Source of the DNA: Cyrtodaria siliqua
Lineage: Eukaryota; Mollusca; Bivalvia; Adapedonta; Hiatellidae
Assembly: GCA_037043455.1 (NCBI GenBank)
Contig: JAWPHD010006774.1
Coordinates: 62,001 to 126,000 of the forward strand
DNA length: 64,000 bases
Direction of reading: 5' to 3'
The notes beneath the pieces are model-generated. The model was not told where the DNA came from and searched no databases. It was given only the letters and a program-made list of their open reading frames with translations. Below, one piece after another: positions 1-11,805 of the stretch (its first letter is position 1; each line of letters begins with the position of its first letter). The position numbers were made by a program, and so were the translations under genes.

Positions 1-335
1 TATCCTCTAACAGGCTAGGCAGCATTACTATGCAGTGTATAAGTAAACTCAAAGGTAATCATGCATATACGAATTTATGTTTTAAAAAACAATACTTAAA
101 AGCCACTGACTTGTAAAAAAACGTGATTCATAAGCTTCACTGCAATTGCACATAGTGTAATGGTCTAATTTGCGGAAAGTACAAAATGATTTTATATTGT
201 TACAGGTCAAACATGTTGTGTTCTCTCGGTTTTTTTGTTAATACTCTCAGTTACTTTTTTTAAATAATGTTGTTTGGTAAAGAATCTATACAAATGCCAA
301 AAGTACGCATAGCTTATACTTGAGGCCCTCCCAGT
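1..335. other. AT-rich intergenic DNA, nothing recognised
   Basis: Low-complexity AT-rich sequence. No open frame, tRNA-like box or repeat family shared with the rest of the window was seen. Confidence 0.5.
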
Positions 336-490
336 GGGGTCAATGTTCCCTTGTTTCCCAAAATATTTTGCTTTGTTCCCCAAAATATGTTTTCCAATGT
401 TCCCTTATTCCCCCAAAATATTACCAATAACAATGTTCCCTTGTTCACCAAAAATAAATGGCCATGTTCTATTGTTCCCCAAAATCCCTG
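336..490. repeat. Degenerate minisatellite (GTTCCC / CCAAAATA blocks)
   Basis: Seven or so imperfect blocks alternate the words TGTTCCC and CCAAAATA at roughly 20-35 bp spacing. Short open frames here on both strands (FPKI- and FWGTK-like peptides) are products of the repeat, not proteins. Confidence 0.6.
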
Positions 491-899
491 GGAGACCCTC
501 ATACTTCATATGTATTACACATTTGATAAAGAACGAGTCTAGAACTTGTAATTGACCAACATGAATTATTTCTAGCGTTCTCTTAAATAGGATCTTTGAC
601 GGCAGTGAGAGATTGAGATGTTTATAGTGCATTATATTAACGGTTGTTTGTGTGCTGTATGAACCTAGTATATAATTCATAGTTTGTCTTGGTTTTCTTC
701 CACACCGTAATTAAAATCGATGAAGTAAATCATATGCTCGTAAACCTACATCATAACAGTAGTGTTCAATTTAGTTCTAGTGAGCTCCTCAACGTTATGT
801 ATTTTTCAGATAAAAATGCAATACAGGATTTTGTTTTATTTTGGTTGGTTGAATATCTCTATCCTTGTTCCTGACGCTTTTTTTTTAAGTTTGTCCATG
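491..899. other. Unassigned intergenic sequence
   Basis: AT-rich spacer between the minisatellite and the foldback element. Short frames only, none recognised. Confidence 0.4.
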
Positions 900-903
900 T
901 TAA

Positions 904-1431
904 AGGCAATGTAAATATACAGCCAAACAATCCCTATTATTTGAGTTCTGAAAAGTTTGGTCATAGGTAAAAGAATTATCAAAATCTGAGGATAAACAAA
1001 GAAGATATGATAATTTGAAGGTTCTTTTGAAACGGATATGAAAGCCGCCATTTTGAGAACTATGACATCACTAAATTGCAATATGTGGAATATTTATAAA
1101 TGTAATTTAACGGCTTTGTAGGGAGAAAATCACAGCTGATATGAAAAATAAGTATATTTAATTACTATAATTGCATTATATAACCAGTAAAGGATTATGC
1201 ATTCATTCGCAGTGATTTTCTTAGCTTTAAATGATATTTACCAATATGCCATATATGTAATTTAGAACGATGACGTCATATTTCTCAAAATGGCGGCTCT
1301 CATATCCTTTTATCCTTCAAATGGGCATATCTCCTTTGTTTATAATTTGATTTTGATATTTCTTACACTTTTCCCAAGATTTTCAGAACTCTCAATAATA
1401 AAGATGGTTTGGTTGTGACCCTACATTCCAT
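904..1431. mobile_element. Foldback (long terminal inverted repeat) element with TTAA target duplication
   Basis: The left arm (about 904-1080) and right arm (about 1260-1431) are inverted copies of each other. Both contain the block GCCGCCATTTTGAG or its complement and a TGAC[G/A]TCA-like site. The element is flanked by TTAA at 900-903 and 1432-1435. There is no coding capacity. The same architecture, including the motif GATGACGTCAT in the arms, recurs at 61877-62379, where the TTAA duplication is proven by an empty site. TTAA targeting is typical of piggyBac-type transposases, so this is probably a non-autonomous element mobilised by such an enzyme (inference). Confidence 0.7.
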
Positions 1432-1435
1432 TTAA

Positions 1436-1860
1436 AGAAACTTAACCGCCAAATAACGGCAAAATTACACTATAAAAACGTTTATGGAAACTCTGTTCAG
1501 GTGTTCAGATCATATAATAATGTATATGTGCCGATTAAAAGTATAGGTTTGTTTCTTAAAACACCTGTGATTGAATATGCGTAAAATGAATTATAAGTTG
1601 GTAGCTCTTCTTTCGAAGCTCCGGTGTTGGGGTTTGACCTGCCTAGCGGTGTTGGGGTTTGACCTGCCTAGTGGTGTTGGGGTTTGACCTGCCTAGTTAA
1701 AGTCTGTTATACTGTGTCTATGGAGTTGGATTCTCAAATTATGTAAGTTATTTATATACCACGTCTTCAGTAGGCATAACAGGTGCACATGTGTTTGTGT
1801 TGTAAGATGTGGCTGTTCTTGGCAGGATAGCCACTTTAATAATGGATACAGAGTTGTCAG
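1436..1860 (+). repeat. Dispersed repeat A
   Basis: Shares ordered blocks with 33778-34135 and 38785-39145, and in reverse with 50882-51020: CCGCCAAATAACG, AATGTATATGTGC, AATATGCGTAAAATG, GTGTCTAT and GGATAGC/AACTACTT. It is non-coding, roughly 360-430 bp long, and its class is unknown. This copy is longer than the others because of an internal 25-bp triplication. Confidence 0.65.
1622..1696. repeat. 25-bp tandem repeat, three copies
   Basis: Three almost identical units (1622-1646, 1647-1671, 1672-1696) of a 25-mer beginning [C/T]GGTGTTGGGGTTTGAC. The other repeat A copies carry a single diverged version (near 33970 and 38990), so the expansion is local to this copy. Confidence 0.9.
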
Positions 1861-1889
1861 GTGCATCGAACACTAGCCCGTATCTTCAG

Positions 1890-4066
1890 GTAATAAACAA
1901 ATAATATGAAATAGGTTAAACCTATAGGGCGAGCACAGTTCGTGCCTCATTGTGCGGTATGTGCACCGGTATATGCAAGACTACCTGTAAGTGTCTTATG
2001 AATCGTGACATACCACCCCACCCTCAACAAATAGAAATTCGTTCCCAGACAGATATGGCATGGAACGAACTTCGAACGGCTATCTACTTATGATCCAGTC
2101 TGGATCGAAATTGGCTGAATCACCAACCGTCATCAAATCTGTAATCGGTCGGACTGTCTACTGCATCAGTTAACCGTGATGCGTATAATTTCTTGCCGAA
2201 CAACATGTACATTAACCAGCTTCTTTACGGATCCCTACCAATGTTTCAACGTTATGTCATTACGAAAAAATGTATAGACTATATAATTATGATTTAAGCT
2301 TTTTTATTTGAATATATGTCTTGTGGTGGTGGTCCATTTTCAGAATATTAGTTAAATCAAATTTAGCTGAGTATGTCCGAAGTTTTTTATCAATATATTC
2401 TGAAAATGCACCAAATTCATCAAATGATGTAGAAAAGACGTTGATTTGATTCACCGTTATTGATATTTAGCACTAACTGTGCTCAAGATACTTATTAGTT
2501 TCAACATCTACATTTTAAGAAACTGAGTGTCGTATTTGACCATAATGTTTCTGTCGGTGGTAGAAAAGAAAATAGTGAAATGATAGGACAGAGAGACCCA
2601 TAGATCGATTGAAGCAGAATCACCTTCAGATCGGAACCACTACGTAGCATCAGACCAAACCGGATGACCGGCAGAGCCTCGGACTCCTAGTTACAGGTAC
2701 ACTGGCATAGGAACGTTTCATTTATATGGGGGTCCAGTGGCAAACTCAAACTTTGTTAAACGTACAAAACAAACGTGAAGCACCAACAGTGGTGCAAACG
2801 CCGGATTGCGAATTTAACATTTTAACTGAAAAGTCTGTTTGAAAAGGGGGGATAGTTCAGGTAAAATACATGACATAGTTATGGCTCTTGTCATATAACA
2901 TTGTACTGCTATTGCACATGTGTGTCAATTTCACAGCTTTTCGACAATTCATTTTTGAGAAATGAAGAAAAACTTAAACGAAAACGTCAAAACTGGCAGA
3001 CGGGCGGACGGATAGACGGACAGACAGACGGAAATCGCCAAACTACAAATTATAAGCCTGGATTTGCTACACAATCCAGCCAAAAAAAAGAAAACAACAA
3101 TTCTGTACATTATGGTGGAGTCTAATCCTGACTAATGTTGGGGCGTTTGTTTAAGCCAAAGGTTTTTTAGCAATACCATGAGTAATTAACAAAATGTATC
3201 ATTGGAACTTGCATTTTTAGTGGTAAATAAAAAATACCTTAGTTTCGAAATTCGGTTAAGAAACAAATATTTTACAGCCAACATTTTAGATGAGGCTTCT
3301 TCTATGTAAATTCCTATCTATCTAGATAGGTAGGGCTTGGGCTACGTTTCCGGTCAATGGCCGTTTTGGCGACATAGGTAAAAATGCAATTTTATTTTCA
3401 TTTTTGGATGGGTTCGAGAGAGGCTTTTAATGGTTTTCTTCACCTCATTCTGCTTGGAAACCACCATTCTTAATGATTTCTACGACTGCTTATCTTGTTA
3501 ATTCCGAACCGAAATATGCTACTTTACGGTTACGTGGTCTCCCGTAAACTACCGTAAACTACCGTAAATGACCCAAGACTTTTAAAAAGGATGGATTGAT
3601 ATTTTTATTTTTCGCATGCAGGATACCATAGGAGCTCGCTTGCGCTCGCGTCGCGACGTTAGCTGTGCTCGCTATTGAAATGTTAGAAAGTTTTAATTAT
3701 ATATTAATATAAACTAGAGAAAGAAGCGGCCGGTTCAATCTGTATTGATATTTTTATTTTTCTGCCATGATGACAGCAGTAATCCGACCATCAAGTAATT
3801 GAAGAAACAAATATTGTAAATGCCCAGATGTTACTACTGACTGAGATTCAGAAACAAAACTTCATGTCAAACACTGTCAAATGTTTTATTACTGAAATAA
3901 TTACCTTCCCTTGATCGAGGGATTGGCGTATGTATTGCGAAAAACAATGATTCTTTTGACACTATATATATTTATAAACTACTGTGTATGTTGTTGTTGA
4001 AAGTGAAATATGTCGATAAGTGCATCGCCGTTCCTTTTTATATTTTGGCACAAATCCGTTAAAATC
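1890..4066. other. Long stretch without recognisable genes
   Basis: I see no protein family here. Minor structure: a GAC-rich tract at about 2995-3032 (see separate entry), a 10-bp ACCGTAAACT-type triplication near 3543-3570, and a short CG-rich patch near 3630-3660. The rest is AT-rich sequence with no match to other families in the window that I could see. Confidence 0.4.
2950..3045 (+). repeat. Dispersed repeat end with GAC/GACA simple repeat
   Basis: A CAGACGGGCGGACGG-type tract (2995-3032) follows a block ending in AAAACTGGCAGA. A similar [CAGACGGACGGAC] terminus closes the repeat at 41870-42290. Such GACGGACGG ends are frequent on molluscan dispersed repeats. Confidence 0.4.
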
Positions 4067-4190
4067 GAACAGGAAATGTAGCATTCAAAGACCACAGTCA
4101 ACCAAAAGTACGCATAGAAACAAACAAACAACAATTACCAAGATAAATAAAAAGCAAGATGTGTCATTATAAACATAAAAAGGTTGACAA
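4067..4190 (-). mobile_element. R1 family 3' end fragment
   Basis: Reverse-oriented R1 3' UTR. The complement contains the R1 3' signature: GGTTGACTGTG followed by a GAATGCTACATTTCCTGTTC-like block. It is too short to contain coding sequence. Confidence 0.6.
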
Positions 4191-4600
4191 TATATTTAAT
4201 TTTAAATTAGAACTGTCAACGTTTTTTCTGTTCGCAATTGTTGATTGTATCGTCCGATGATCATTGTTAATTAGTGTGAATGTTATCTGTCCAGGTTTTA
4301 ATTATTTTTTTAACAGATTTTTTAACATCATTGTAAAACGCGAATATACGTATCCGGTATACACAAAAGTACCAGCTTACTTGTATTGATTATTCTGATG
4401 TTATGACTATAAAAAACATAATTTCTTGATAAGAGCATTAAAGTCGAACGATACGTGACACTTGTATTCACAATAATTGATTGACACTTATAATACTGTT
4501 CACATTATGGAAATGCCATAGTTTTGCGACCTTTATATTTAAAAACAAAAGGATGTCAATGAGAAATACGTGGGTGTTTACTTTCAGAACGATGACCCTG
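4190..4600. other. AT-rich spacer
   Basis: Nothing recognised between the R1 fragment and the minisatellite. Confidence 0.4.
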
Positions 4601-5975
4601 ATGTTAGAGACCAGCGTTAGTCGAGATGTCAGAGGTCAGCCTATCTCCATTATTGCGAGATGTCAGATACCATCGTTGTGCTATTATTGCGGGATGTCGA
4701 ATCCGACGTAGCTCCATTATTCCAGCATATCAGAGGGTAACGTAGCTTCATTATATTACTGTGGGATGTCAGACACCAGCGCGATGTCTGTTGCAGGATG
4801 TCACATACCAGCTTCCTCCATAACTGCGGTATTTCAGATATCAGCGTAGTTCCAATATTGCGGGATATCAGATAGCTCCATTATTGCGGGATGTTATATA
4901 CTAGCGTATCTCCACTATTGCGGGATGTCAGACACCAGATTAGTTCCATTATTGGGGATGTCCGAGACCAGATTAGCTCCGCTATTGCGGGATGTCATGA
5001 AACAGAGTTTTGTTACTATTTCGAGAAAACAGAACTCCATACTTCTCAGCCACCAAAGACCATCGTAGTTACGTTATTGCGGGATGACAGGGACCATCGT
5101 AGTTCCCTTATTGCGGGATGGCGGAGGCCAGAGTAGCTCCATTATTACGGAATGTCAGAGATCACAGTAGCCCCATTATTGCGAGATGTCAGATAACAGC
5201 GTGGCACCATTATTGCAGTATGTCAGACACCAGCGTGGCACCGTTATTGCGGGATGTCAGACACCAGCGTGACACAATTATTGCGAAATGTTACATACCA
5301 GAATATCTCCATTATTGCGGGATGTCAGATACCCGCGTGACTCCATTATTGGGATGTTAGATACCACTGTAGCTCTGTTATTGCGGGATGTCAGATACTA
5401 TCTAGCTCCATTATTGCGGGATATCAGATACCAGCGTAGCTTCATTATTGCGGGATATCAGATACCAGCGTAGCTCCATTATTGGGGATATCAGATACCA
5501 GCGTAGCTCCATTATTTCGGAATATCAGATACCAGCGTAGCTCCATTATTGGGGATATCAAATACCAGCTAGCTCCATTCATTATTGCGGGATGTCAGAG
5601 ACCAGCGTAGCTCCAATATTAGGGGATGTCATAGATCAGAGTTAGCTCTGTTATTGTGGGGTGTCAGATACCAGCTAGCTCCATTTGCGAGATATCAGAT
5701 ACCAGCCTAGCTCCATTATTGCGGGATGTCAGAGACCAGCGTAGCTCCTATATTACGGGATGTCAGAGACCAGCGTAGCTCTAATATTACGGGATGTCAG
5801 AGACCAGAGTAGCTCCATTATAGAAGGATGTCAGAGACCGGCTTAGTTCTATTATTGCGGCATTTCAGAAGCCAGAGTATCTGCATTATTCTGAGATGTC
5901 AGAAGCCAGAGTATCTCCATTATTGTGGGATGTCAGAGGTCAGCGATTCTCAATTATTGCAGGATACCAGCGCGA
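4601..5975. repeat. ~34-bp degenerate minisatellite, about 40 units
   Basis: The unit is close to 34 bp: TGTCAGAGACCAGCGTAG, then CTCCATTATT, then GCGGGA. It runs for about 1.37 kb with point changes, short deletions and local homogenisation. The middle units (about 5400-5850) are most alike, and both edges decay. As 34 is not a multiple of three, the RDVRxQ/SIIAG-like peptides in all frames are repeat artefacts. Confidence 0.9.
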
Positions 5976-6329
5976 CCAGCGGCTAACCCGGTCTCAGAAA
6001 GCTGCTATGGGTTTTTGGACTGTTTATCAACGTCATTTTACTGTTCATAAAACAACTGTTTTTACTAAGATTATCGGGACGCAGTGAAGTTGGTATACAG
6101 TATGTTATGGGTCTTCTAATACTTGAATTACATATCAATTTTAGGGATAAAGTCTACACATTCTGATCTGCACATACGTGTAGAACTGCTTCTACTGGTT
6201 CTAACTAGTTTTACTACAAGAATTAGATGTAAATTTTGGGAATACAGTCTATAAATCTGTTCTCAGTATACGAATACAGCTGGTTCCAAATCGGTATCGT
6301 CACTAATTACTGACTGATGTTAAACTTTA
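5976..6329. other. Unassigned spacer
   Basis: No repeat family or coding signal recognised. Confidence 0.4.
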
Positions 6330-6333
6330 TTAA

Positions 6334-6440
6334 AGGGACAAACGGCAATCTTATATTTTTTTAAAAGCTCGGGCGCCCCCTTTTTAAAAAAAACAAACTT
6401 GCATTTTGCAATAATTAATATTAATTATAACAATAATATA
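6334..6440 (+). mobile_element. MITE B, left portion
   Basis: TTAA at 6330-6333 is followed by AGGGACAAACGGCAATCTT, the terminal sequence of MITE B, and by a CTCGGGCGCCCC / AACTTGCATTTTGCA block shared with 46529-46813. A convincing right terminus was not found, so the element is decayed or truncated. Confidence 0.6.
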
Positions 6441-6775
6441 AAGGAAATCGTGTTTGAATATTACTAACTGTTTTTGTGTACAGTTATATATGTATCTCTT
6501 TTTGGTGCTGTCTGATTTTAAAATAAGCAACACCTCTTCAATAATTAAACAGAGCTGATGAAGCTTTAACTGAAGCATCTTCTAAAGAGTTTAATTAAAT
6601 GGGTCTGCTTCACTGCTATTTATTCTCATGAACTACTGATCAGATTTCAAGACATCTAACACTAAAACCCTTCTTCTGATGTACATTTACTTTACTAAAA
6701 ACTGAGATTATCTTCACAGACGCAAGTAACATCGATAAATGTACGGCTGGATATATGTGATAAAAAATAGTTGCC

Positions 6776-6846
6776 CGTAACGGGATTTGGACCATAGCCT
6801 TGCACTTGTAAGTTTTGAAAGATGTACACTAACCACTAGACCACTG
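6776..6846 (-). repeat. tRNA-like sequence with A and B boxes
   Basis: On the minus strand, TGGTCTAGTGG fits a pol III A box, and GGTCCAAATCC, about 45 bases downstream, resembles a B box (one change from GGTTCAAATCC). The acceptor stem does not pair convincingly, so this is a tRNA pseudogene or SINE head rather than a functional tRNA. Confidence 0.4.
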
Positions 6847-6849
6847 CTA

Positions 6850-7545
6850 TTTATTGGTATGTTGTAGCATTTTTTAACACTAAATAGACATTACGTAATA
6901 CCAAGCGCGTCTACACAAACTCATCAAGCGCTAAAAAAACAAGTCGAGATATGGTTGTTTTACGGCGAAGTATTAGTTTCATATTGATAACATACAGTAT
7001 TACACCAGGCAGTGTTAATTTACACGTGCGACAATATGGACTACATATTTATTGATCCATCTTTAGTTCAGATATGTGAAGTTATTTTGCCTCATAATAA
7101 ATGGTAGTTAGTATACTATGTTTGAAGTAGCTTTGTAGTTTTTTTTCTGTTAAAATTATTGTTACCTGTGTATAGGTACGATGTGCACTGGACGATGTAT
7201 ATACAGTAAATGATTTCCTGCGCTATATTTGCTCGCTTAAATACCCGATTTCGACATGAGCTGGTGAACATGAAGTTACAAATAAAGACACGTCTACAAA
7301 GAAGAAATCGATTGATATAGAGACTGTTATTTAAGACCAAAAGCCAAAAGAATGCAAATAGACAACTACATCCTGCATCCATTGAGTATATTTGTTACAC
7401 TACTCAAGAGATCGATGTTTATTTAGTGCGAGCATATTAGAATGTATCTTATCTGCTAATTCAACGTTTTGATAAATTTATGGTTCTGTTGAATTTCACT
7501 TAGTCTAAACATTTTGAGCACTTAAATCGGGATGCGTCTATGTTT
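6850..7545. other. Unassigned intergenic sequence
   Basis: AT-rich. Only short open frames, none recognised. Confidence 0.35.
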
Positions 7546-8430
7546 TTAAAGTTATTCGTTTTTCTATAGCTAGTAGTCGAGTTGAGGACTTTACTATTCG
7601 TAATCTGTGTAAAAAAAATTCTCCACCATGGCTATCGTTACCATAAACTTCGGAAAACATTTGCAAAATAGTATTATCGTTAGCCTGATCTAAGTTTAAA
7701 ATATAAAAGTAATTTAAGAACTCTTCTGCGACAAGAACTATCACAACCTGACTTCTATGGTGGCGTGATTTACAAACTTCGTAAGATTCTTGGTCATAAT
7801 CACGTTCATAATCTTTATTAAACTTGTTAAATGTCTGTCAAAAGAGGTTATGACCCTGTCATTTTCCATCGCACTTCATGTTTAGTGGTTAACTCATTTA
7901 CATGTTCCAGTATGCTTTCCTCTTTGACTGTGGACCATAGGATGAGGTCTACCTAAACTGAAAGAACAGTAGCGTTTGACGTGTTATTAAATATTGTCTT
8001 GTCGTATCCTTAATGGTTTATTCGCTTCTTGCTCTGACTTCTTACAAGTCATTGCATACTTGCATTGTGGCTTTCTAGGCTTCTGCCGTTGTTGCTTTAT
8101 ATTCATATATACATGATCATCGAAACTTGTATTGCCTATTAATGCTGTCTATGTTTGCTAGAGATAATATGGTGGGGATTTCTTTATTTACACTATCCCG
8201 CTTTATTGGGATGACAATAGGGTAAGAGTGAGGTTTGGTGCACCTAGACCCCAGTGGCCCTTTTTCCATTGACCGTTCCAATGTGATATCCATATTGTAA
8301 ACCAGTTTGTGTTTGTGATGTCACATGCCTTTCTTCTAATTAACATTGTACTTCTTGTTTGTTTTCATGCGTGTTTCTGGTTGACTGAGTTCTGCGAAAG
8401 CTACATTTTATGAGTACACTTGTATACTTA
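7546..8430 (+). mobile_element. R1 retroelement copy: RT C-terminal relic plus 3' UTR
   Basis: A 5'-truncated R1 copy. The first ~400 bases are a decayed version of the coding region seen at 37740-38440: RVEDF..RNLC, then HGYRYHKLRKTFAK, then the LSQPDFYG..IYKLRKILG blocks, spread over several frames with stops. From about 7950 the non-coding 3' UTR follows, with the family hallmarks GTAAGAGTGAGGTTTGGTGC (8223-8242) and ACCGTTCCAA (8273-8282). Confidence 0.75.
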
Positions 8431-8729
8431 CTTTGTTTGTTATACTGATTTTATGTACAGTGCTTTAACGTTCAACATTATTCACCTTCATAAACTAACA
8501 GAGTTGTTAAAGTTCATTAATATGTTCAAATCGTCTCCATTTTATCTTCAGTTTTTTACCATGTCTATTCTCCGTACATTCATAGTAACTGAAAAATATT
8601 TATAATGGTCGAATTAACTGCGCTGGTATGTGACAACTCATGTCATCGGCTGATGTTAAATTGATCGCATAATGTTGAATCATTTGTCAAACATAAATAG
8701 TGTCACTGCAGTACCATTTTAAACTAGTT

Positions 8730-8860
8730 TTTTTATATATTCATATATACATGATCATCTTTGTGTTATACTTATATTGCCTATTGCTTGTTTGTTAGAG
8801 GATAACGTCTTGTGGGTATTTATTAAAGCTGTCCCACCTTTCTGGTACAGTACGGGAGCA
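8730..8860 (+). mobile_element. R1 3' UTR fragment
   Basis: Shares TATATTCATATATACATGAT and the following TTGCCTATT...TTGTTAGAGGATA block with the R1 copies at 8099 and 40327. It breaks off at the GCTGTCCCACC segment. Confidence 0.55.
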
Positions 8861-9645
8861 GCCTTGATATTTTCCTACATCTTTCAAATATCGCAACCAC
8901 GCTTGACAACGAAAAGTAGTACGTCATCTTTCGGCAACGTCAAAAAAATAAAAAATGTCCGCCATTTTGAATTTTTTAAAACGCATAATTTGGAAAATTG
9001 TGACAATTTTTGATCATGAAGTTTCATTTCCCCTTTAGGTTTCGTGATTTTCGTCTGTACCGACTTTTTTTTTAGAAGCTCTACTGCGTGATAAATGCAG
9101 ACCCGCCTTGTAAAATGTCGAAGCGAGGGGCGATAACTCTAAAAGATGCCATTTTTAGAATACGATTCAATGACAACAACCGTGTGTTTTTTGTTAAATA
9201 AAGTACGAGGAGATACTTGAATTGTTGTTTTAGCTCACACATTACATGAATTTTGCTGCATATCGCGAAAAGCATGTTATTTCTTTATCAAAAGTACACG
9301 AAAATACGAATTGTTTGATTTAACTGTAATTTTGACTCGACTGACCTCGCAAGAACTGCAGGCGCGTATTCGATGGAGCGGGTAGTATTGGGCACCCTCT
9401 CATATGTGGAAAGTTTACGTAACAATCGCTACTGTTCAAGATGGGAGTTGGGATGGAGAGAAGGAGGGGGAGGGCATCTGAACTGAGATTTAAAAGGATG
9501 CGCCCTATCCCCATCCCACCCCAACTAAAATCATGAAAGGTAGTCAGTTTTTGAAAGCTCTTCCAAGCATACAGTACATTCTTAAACATATTCAGATAAT
9601 ATATTTGTTGCTGTGTTTTTTACTAGACTGTCCAGTGTCTAATTG
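8861..9645. other. Unassigned sequence
   Basis: Contains a GTCCGCCATTTTGAA word near 8957 that resembles blocks in the foldback arms. Nothing else was recognised. Confidence 0.35.
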
Positions 9646-9657
9646 TCATCCGCAACT

Positions 9658-9947
9658 TGGCGCAGTCAGTAGCGCAGCGGATTTGTAACCGGAGGTGGTG
9701 CCACTGAGTTTTGTCGGTGTGTTCTTGGGCAAGACACATTCCCTTAGCCTCATCCGTCGGATGGGGACGTAAACAGGGTGGTCCCGCGTATAAGTCTATC
9801 ATCCGAACATGTTAAAGAACCATAGGAATCTGTTCGATAATAAGAGTAGTGCACGGTTCCCGGATTCCTATGTATCCTTCCCCTCTCTCTGAGGCGGCTC
9901 TAAATAACCTGTACTGTGTTGATGAGCCGTTAAATATTCAATTAAAT
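9658..9947 (+). mobile_element. tRNA-derived SINE (SINE-1) with 12-bp target duplication
   Basis: The head TGGCGCAGTCAG (9658) fits a pol III A box (TRGCNNAGYNGG) except for the final G. The body has the family blocks GTGTTCTTGGGCAAGACAC, CATCCGTCGGATGGGGACGT, GTTAAAGAACCATAGGAATC and CTCTAAATAACCTGTACTG. Direct flanks TCATCCGCAACT at 9646-9657 and 9948-9959 define the insertion. This copy lacks about 20 bases containing the B box (GGTTCAATCC) present at 37430-37735, so it could not start a standard type 2 pol III transcript. Other copies: 36110-36428, 37430-37735, 62432-62690 and a fragment at 11806-11930. Confidence 0.9.
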
Positions 9948-10199
9948 TCATCCGCAACTGCACTCAGCACTGTCATATGTACTATAGCTGTCCCATGCTA
10001 GTATCATGAATCAACCGTGGAATATATCACCCACACATAAAAGGGTTTGAGGGCCCCATCTTACTTGTATTAGTTTAAATATAGACCATTTGTCGGTTGA
10101 AACCTAAGATGAATTTTTTATCAGACAGAAACACTGTCGTAATACTTATACTGATAACATCGAAGGAAAATAAAGAAGGCCATTTTTTTTACTTTATAT

Positions 10200-10425
10200 T
10201 TTTAAAGTTGAATTGTGTTTTATGTCATTATAGCACATTTTAGGCCATATTTCCTGGGTAGAACCAGTACTGTGTACTTACTGCTATCTGTAAGAATCGA
10301 CACTTTCTCACCTACAAACTGAGCTCCCAGTGGGAATTGAACCCGCAGCGGTGAGAGGTGAAGATGAGAATGTATACAAATATAAAAAGGCAACCGAACA
10401 TCTCCATAACTCAGTTCATCCATGG
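10200..10425 (-). mobile_element. tRNA-related SINE (SINE-2)
   Basis: The minus strand has CACCTCTCACCGCTGCGGGT leading into a B box (GGTTCAATTCC), then GGGAGCTCAGTTTGTAGGTG, AAGTGTCGATTCTTACAGAT and CTGGTTCTACCCAGGAAA. The same order occurs at 19570-19815. The A box half is poorly preserved. Confidence 0.65.
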
Positions 10426-10837
10426 GACATGAATGAACGCATAGTACAATCCGTGGAAAATTGTACTATGCAAGAATATATATTCATAAATAAATTTTAT
10501 TTTGATGCAAAATCGATATGCTCCTCTAGACATCATAGATAAAGATCATGTAAAGTTTCGAAAAGATTGGTTAAAAACTGTGGAAGGATATAGACGCACA
10601 GATAACTAACACCATATGCCGCCTCAGCTTTCAATGGTAAACAATAAACATTTAAGGTACATATTAAGGCCTTAAATATTATCTTTCATGACTAAGTAAA
10701 AAATATGTAACAAGTCAGATATCAAAATGAATTATTTATTTGATTTAAAACATTTTATTTCAAATATTTACATCAAAACATCCCAAATATAAAACATAAC
10801 AAATTAAATTGCATATTACAATAATTGTTTTTATTTA
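10426..10837. other. AT-rich spacer
   Basis: Nothing recognised. Confidence 0.35.
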
Positions 10838-10841
10838 TTAA

Positions 10842-11002
10842 AGGGACACACAGCATTTATCAAGTTTTTATCAAGCATTAAAATGTGCACCTCGATTGAT
10901 TAATCAATAATTTATTTTCAATTTACACCCGCTTGCATATATTTAAATTATAAGTTATAACATTTTGGAGTTTAAAAAAGAAGAAGATTGCTGCATGTCC
11001 CT
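10842..11002. mobile_element. MITE B, complete 161-bp copy
   Basis: Terminal inverted repeats AGGGACACACAGCA and TGCTGCATGTCCCT, with TTAA on both sides (10838-10841 and 11003-11006). Non-coding. The termini match 46529-46813 and 54303-54473. Confidence 0.8.
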
Positions 11003-11084
11003 TTAATATGTAATTGTTTATATGGTGCAAGCCAATTTGAACATATGTGGGGTTATATATATATACATGTATCTGTTTGTTATT

Positions 11085-11175
11085 TTTTTGGTGAGGAAGA
11101 CCACTCACTTTTCTTCTGGGTATAACCGGTAATATACACCTCCTGCCATCTGTTATTCCACAAACTTTTATACAA
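11085..11175 (-). mobile_element. SINE-2 fragment
   Basis: The complement carries ACAGATGGCAGGAGGTGTA and ACCCAGAAGAAAAGTGAGTG, which are body blocks of SINE-2 (compare 19681-19730). Confidence 0.5.
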
Positions 11176-11805
11176 TCCAATAAAATTCAGAAAACATTTT
11201 AATCCAATGAATAAATTGGGCACGGCAGGTCAGATTAACAGAAACACATTTATATTTTCATATTAGCCCTTATTTTGAGCCACTCCAATGAACTATCCAG
11301 TTAATGTCGCCAACGATCCACCTTGTGTCAACAGTCGGATATGCATGTTGATATGATATTGTGCTGGCTGAACTGGTGATCCTCTTACTAGACATATTTT
11401 TCTTGAAGTTGATGCTAGTACTGTCCGTATGAGGTATTGCTGATTCATGATTCATAAAAAAAAAAAAAATTGTACACCATCTTGTTATTATATACTATTC
11501 TTGTTCGTTTAAGTATTTCTGATTCTGTTGTTAATGTTGTTAAAAGTTATATGTGACTACTTGTTTCAATAAAATCCTCCCATATATATTGGGACATCAC
11601 TAACTATTTTCAGCTAACTCCCAGCATCTCAGGACTCCAGGCTCTGAAAATAAAAATGACATACGTGATATTTTGTTTCAACTTAAATAGGTAACAAGTT
11701 GTAGAACTGGAATATGTAAATGAATAGTGATTATAGAACTTTATTTACATGTACAATAAATTAAAAATAATCGTTTTCTGCTAAATCAACACATTTATTA
11801 CCGGT
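11176..11805. other. Unassigned sequence
   Basis: AT-rich, with a poly(A) run near 11457-11469. Nothing recognised. Confidence 0.35.

Noticed and set aside
4891..5473. Overlapping frames encoding repeated RDVR..SIIAG peptides
   Set aside because: Products of the 34-bp minisatellite; the unit length is not a multiple of three and all frames stay open for short stretches.
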